From: Bryum argenteum
Lineage: Eukaryota > Streptophyta > Bryopsida > Bryales > Bryaceae
Assembly (NCBI GenBank): GCA_037043015.1
Contig: CM073322.1
Span: 3,979,601 to 4,043,600, forward strand
Direction of reading: 5' to 3'
DNA length: 64,000 nucleotides
Below, one piece after another: positions 59,971-64,000 of this stretch (its first letter is position 1; every line of letters starts with the position of its first letter). The notes under the pieces were generated by a model. That model had not been told where the DNA came from. It did no database searches and was given only the letters and a program-made list of their open reading frames with translations. Position numbers and translations under genes: made by a program.

Positions 59971-60012
59971 TATAGGAGTATAGGAGTATAGGAGTATAGG
60001 AGAAGTATAGGA
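59971..60012 (+). repeat. TATAGGAG tandem array
   Basis: Five units of about 9-10 bp (TATAGGAG/TATAGGAGTA). The equivalent place in the inverted relative at about 55115-55130 has two. Confidence 0.85.
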
Positions 60013-60295
60013 GAGGCACGAGAATTCTATTCAATATCATCTTCTACATGTTTTACTGATTACCATTTTGTTTTTGTAAGACTCACCTTTATTTTCAAGA
60101 AAAGCGCATACACACTAGTCACCTTTGAATCCATTCATTGCGCGACAATATTCATCATACATTCAAGTAATCATTTAAGAAGCCGTTTCTTGCATGCAAG
60201 CCATTCTCTCTCCATGACTATTCTCTGATTTGTAACAACATGATGTTTTGATCAGCCATCACCTTCAAGGTATCACACCTTCGTGAGACCTTTAA

Positions 60296-60366
60296 CCCTT
60301 AAACGTCCAAGCATGCCCCTCGGGCTTGGTTTCCAGTGTATTTTCAACGGGCTTGACGTTTAAAGG
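60296..60366. mobile_element. 71-bp TTAA-flanked mini-element
   Basis: Starts CCCTTAAACGTCCAAGC and ends GCTTGACGTTTAAAGG, flanked by TTAA (60292-60295 and 60367-60370). Essentially two termini with a short hairpin-forming centre (CCCCTCGGGCTTGG). Confidence 0.6.
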
Positions 60367-60439
60367 TTAAGTTGGTTCATGCAACAACGGCATTGTGTGA
60401 GTATAATTCAATCTCCACTGTTAGTCTCATCATGATAGT

Positions 60440-60775
60440 AAGGTGCACATACTTTTTGGAGGTTGCCCTCGTGAAATTGGTAAACGCTTTGACTTGGATA
60501 ACTTTGAAACTTGAGTAATGGTTTGGCTATGAACAATTTATTGTTGTTAAATTCCAAAAAAAAATCTAAATTTAGAGTGGTCGTTTTGAACTTGAAATCT
60601 AACATTTCTAGATGAAGGTTTTAAATTCGGAAATTGGCTTTCCACGAACACTTTGGAGTATAAGGAGCATCTTGTAAAAATCTTAGGCGAAAATATTAAT
60701 TTCAACCCCTTCGTATAAGTTGCCCAAATTGGAGAAACCCATTTTGGGTTGTGAAGATATTTAGGGGTCAACCTA
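60440..60775. repeat. Fragment of family B element
   Basis: Matches the right half of 55857-56785 (TTTTGGAGGTTGCCCTCGTG, CTAGATGAAGGTTTTAAA, GGAGCATCTTGTAAAAATCT) and ends ATATTTAGGGGTCAA, a mutated element terminus. Confidence 0.6.
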
Positions 60776-61315
60776 TCAAGAATCACACACCTTGAGCTCA
60801 ATTGATGATAATGAGACTGAGGTGCTATGACAGAGAGTTGATAGCTTTCACCACTAGTTTTCTAGCGAGATGTCATATGACAGGATTTGCTCTAGTAAGC
60901 ATAAAAATGTGGCTTGGTAAAGGTTGGACAAAACTTCCCTCAACCATGTTCATGTTATGTATGTTGCCGGTTGGTACTGAGAGTTCAATTTTTTTCTTTT
61001 TTAATTCCAAGTATGAGCTGATGATGCACAATCATAGAACGAGTAAAGTGGTACCATAAGGAAATTAAAGAACTCAATATACTATAGTTTGGAGATCAAA
61101 GTGCTGAAGTAGTACCACGAGGTGATTAAAGAGCTACATACATTATACTTTGGGGATCAAAGTGCTCAATTTTGTACTTGTTTGAAACTGATCAAAGATT
61201 TGGGAACATATGAAGTATTAATATGAAAAATCTCACTTCGCACTAAAAGAGGGCAAATCTGAGAGTAAAGAATGCAAATAGTGATTTTAAAACTTTAGGC
61301 GTTAACCCCTAGAAG

Positions 61316-61746
61316 TCCAGGAAACCAAAAATGGGTTTAGGGGGTTCCTCGAACCTTAGGAAAGAAATCAAGAAGATTAAACGGTTTGGAATTTTTACCA
61401 CTGCAAGGCTATTATTCGAGGCAATTTTTTTTATAAGTTTTCTGGTACAAGGGAATAAAATGAAAGCGTACACTCACTAGTTGGAGATATTTCATTGTAG
61501 TAGCTTTGTTTGTAGAATTTCCACTCTAAGGTGAAATTCGTGAAATTTTGTAATTTGATTTGCGTACTAAAACATCGTGATCTCGCAATCTATGAGGCTT
61601 CTCAGGTCAAATTTTGCTCCACATGATATGCAACAGTTTATCACAACATAATATAGTTAAGATCCAATATTTTACCTCCATTTTCATACGACATTTTTTC
61701 AAAAAAAGTGTTTTTCAAGCTAAAAATAGGCTAAGACGTTTACGGT
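61316..61746. mobile_element. TTAA-family element, shortened (family A)
   Basis: Starts CCCCTAGAAGTCCAGG after TTAA (61312-61315). The right end, GACGTTTACGGTTTTA, is a mutated terminus. The interior matches 59110-59490 (TTTTTACCACTGCAAGGCTATTATTCGAG, GATCTCGCAATCTATGAGG). An internal-deletion derivative. Confidence 0.55.
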
Positions 61747-61789
61747 TTTATTGAAAAGATCCAAATTTAAAGGCCCATAGACGCATGAG

Positions 61790-64000
61790 TTCAATAAGGA
61801 TGACGTATGCAACAGTCTATTAATAATTGCAACAGTCTATCAAAAAGATTCATATCACACAAGATTTCAAAGAGAAAACTTAACCTTCATTGTAATGGCA
61901 TAATTTTATCAAAATAGCACATTCTGGGGTGTTCAAAAAGTCACAAGTAACGTAAATTTCTGAACATATTTGACCTATGAACTACAATGAGGGGCAAATA
62001 TTTCTCACTAGTAACTCAAAAACATCCGGATGTTTTTGAACAATGGTTGAAAGTATTTGTCCTCAACCAAATATACTTCAAGGGGCAATCAAAACCGCAA
62101 CATTTTTGAAGTGTGGTTGAGAAATTTTTGACCTCGCTCCTTCTTTCAAGTAAAAAATTGCCAACAATGTGTGAGGATAAAAGCACATTAGCGTGGAACA
62201 ATCTCAACCTACTTAGCAGTATACTCCAAAAGTATTCAAAGTCAAACTTCAGAGCTTTGCTCATAAACTTGATTATTTTGGGTATAACTATAATTTATTT
62301 ATTTTGAAGGCATTTCTAGGGTAGATTGCGGGATTTGAAGTTTTTTATACTATTTAGTGATCATTGACTTCCATAAAATAAAAAATTTACATATCTCTTC
62401 ATTTCAGGAAAAAAAAAATATTGTTGATACACTTTTAATGTCATTGCAATGACCTTGTGATGACCTTGGAATGTTACCTTTCTCGTTTAGCTAGTGCTCA
62501 GTTGCCACTCTGAAAGCATCTAATGTGGTTATGATAATATAGTGAATACAATAAAAAATCACTAGAAATGTCAATTTGTAACTAAAATAGACCATGTACC
62601 AAAAATTTATGTGAAATTATACCTTTGATTCAGAGAATATTAACCCCTAAAAATCCAGGGGTTTCCTCGACCTCCAGAACCAAAAACTGCCATTTTTCAC
62701 CTTCGTTGGGAGATGGGGAAATGGAGAAACTTTTTTTTCTGGTTTTAGACTTTGAACCGTAAGATCTTGTACCTAACTTGTATACAAAGGACTGGTCAAA
62801 ATTTCAACCGTTGGATGTTTTTCATTGTGAGATCATAACAATCAAAGTTTGACCAACACTTTTTTTTTGCCACTGCGTGAGAGGCATTGTCTAAATGGTG
62901 CCAAGGGCAACTTGATGATTGTTATTCCAAATATTTTTCCCTCATTTTTTTTCATGTAGGTATTCAAGTTGGTTATGCTCATGCAAAATTTTAGAGACCA
63001 ATTCCACTTTTTGACCTTAATGTAAAATATTTTATGAAAGAAGGTCTAAAAACAACCATATAGTAAAACAAGCACCACGTATGATATATTTAGTTTGAGA
63101 AAAATCTCGACGGTGAGAAGGTGCATTTATGATAATGTGAATTTTGAAAAAAATCTTGGAAAAAATCCAAAATCTCGAATTTTGGCAATTTTTGAAAGAA
63201 AAATTGTAAAATTACTAGAAATTGTGAAGATTGTTTTTGAAAGTTTTGGAGGCTGCCCTTGTAAAATTGGTAAACTTTTTGACTTCGGACACATTGGAAT
63301 TTGAATAGTAATTTGGTAATGAACATATTTCTAAAAAAAAAAAAATTAAAAAAATTAATTTTAAACTGCCCGATTTGGACTTGAAACCTAAAATTTCTAG
63401 ATGAAGGTTATAAAATTAAAATTTGACTTTGAAAATTTTACCACATACACATTACTGCATGTGGAGCACCCAATAAAAATCTTAGGCAAAAATATCAGTT
63501 TAAATGCTTAAAATGAGCTGCCCGAAATCTCAGAAAACCGAATCGGCTTTCCTGGATTTTTAGGGGTTAAAGAACGTGATATTATCTATAATATAGCAAC
63601 ACACCATCTAAGGGCATTTAATATGCTCACTCTAAACCTTGAATTACTTGACAACAATTTACATTCCAAACATTTAGAGTACTTTTGTGAATTTTTCACA
63701 AAATGTGACAGTACTAAAAACATAACAAAGTGCTTTGGTTATCATGTATTTATAACAATAAAGCCAAATCAACCTAATTGATGTTACAAGCATATATCAC
63801 ATGTAGATAATTTATGATTGCTCATTCACCAAGGTTCCTGTATACATTGCACTAGGACAACTTCTTGATAACATACAAGTGCTATAAAGCTTTTGCCATA
63901 AGTTCCCTTGTGGGAGCTCGACGACCAAAATCTTCCTAGACAACTATAATTTGATAGGGCAGTCATAACATATTGACAGGGAATAAAATTGAAAGGCTAT
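61790..64000. repeat. Segmental duplicate (partner 29330-31340)
   Basis: Colinear with 29330-31340 apart from the 923-bp TTAA element here and the 192-bp and 262-bp elements there. It runs off the window end. No gene. Confidence 0.8.
62644..63566. mobile_element. TTAA-flanked element, 923 bp (family B)
   Basis: Starts CCCCTAAAAATCCAGGGG and ends CCTGGATTTTTAGGGG, flanked by TTAA (62640-62643 and 63567-63570). The partner duplication at 30665-30680 reads GAATATTTTAAAGAAC, a single TTAA with no insert. This empty site shows directly that insertion duplicated TTAA. Confidence 0.85.

Overview
This is nuclear DNA from a plant, most likely a land plant. It has spliced genes with GT-AG introns, an ANTH clathrin-adaptor gene, a plant-type FAM91 gene and an APETALA2-type transcription-factor gene that keeps the 26-nt and 31-nt micro-exons typical of the euAP2 lineage. 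The species cannot be named from the sequence. Genes are relatively GC-rich islands in an AT-rich background made mostly of old repeats, which suggests a large, repeat-filled genome.

Layout. 1-13 kb is the gene-bearing part. An ANTH-domain clathrin assembly protein (1142-2635), an intronless multi-pass membrane protein with a Pro-rich 11-residue repeat tail (6525-7838), and a nine-exon FAM91 gene (8407-12720) all lie on the minus strand.

13-50 kb is a tandem AP2-like gene cluster, all copies on the minus strand. One copy (35.8-39.5 kb) looks intact. The others are a decayed remnant (about 15-17 kb), a first exon split by a 1-kb insertion (18.8-20.5 kb), two copies lacking the DNA-binding exons (20.9-22.2 and 41.9-43.3 kb), and a copy with exon 2 deleted plus stops and a frameshift (25.9-27.7 kb). 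Most copies carry the same upstream block. The upstream block of the last copy is split by a 6.57-kb hAT-like element (43319-49886) whose subterminal regions are CpG-dense, dyad-symmetric minisatellites.

50-64 kb has no recognisable gene. It holds old segmental duplications shared with 24-25.7 kb and 29-31 kb, a Tc1/mariner-like element with very long inverted repeats (52212-53147), and a family of non-autonomous elements that start CCCCTAAA and are flanked by TTAA. Two TTAA insertions are supported by matching empty sites in the duplicated segments, which points to a piggyBac-like, TTAA-specific transposition.

The three housekeeping-type genes fit membrane traffic (ANTH: clathrin coats; FAM91: trans-Golgi vesicle tethering), but nothing shows that they work together. 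No transposase, reverse transcriptase, rRNA, CRISPR or confident tRNA was seen. Exon joins were made by eye from splice sites and protein conservation, and no database search was run.
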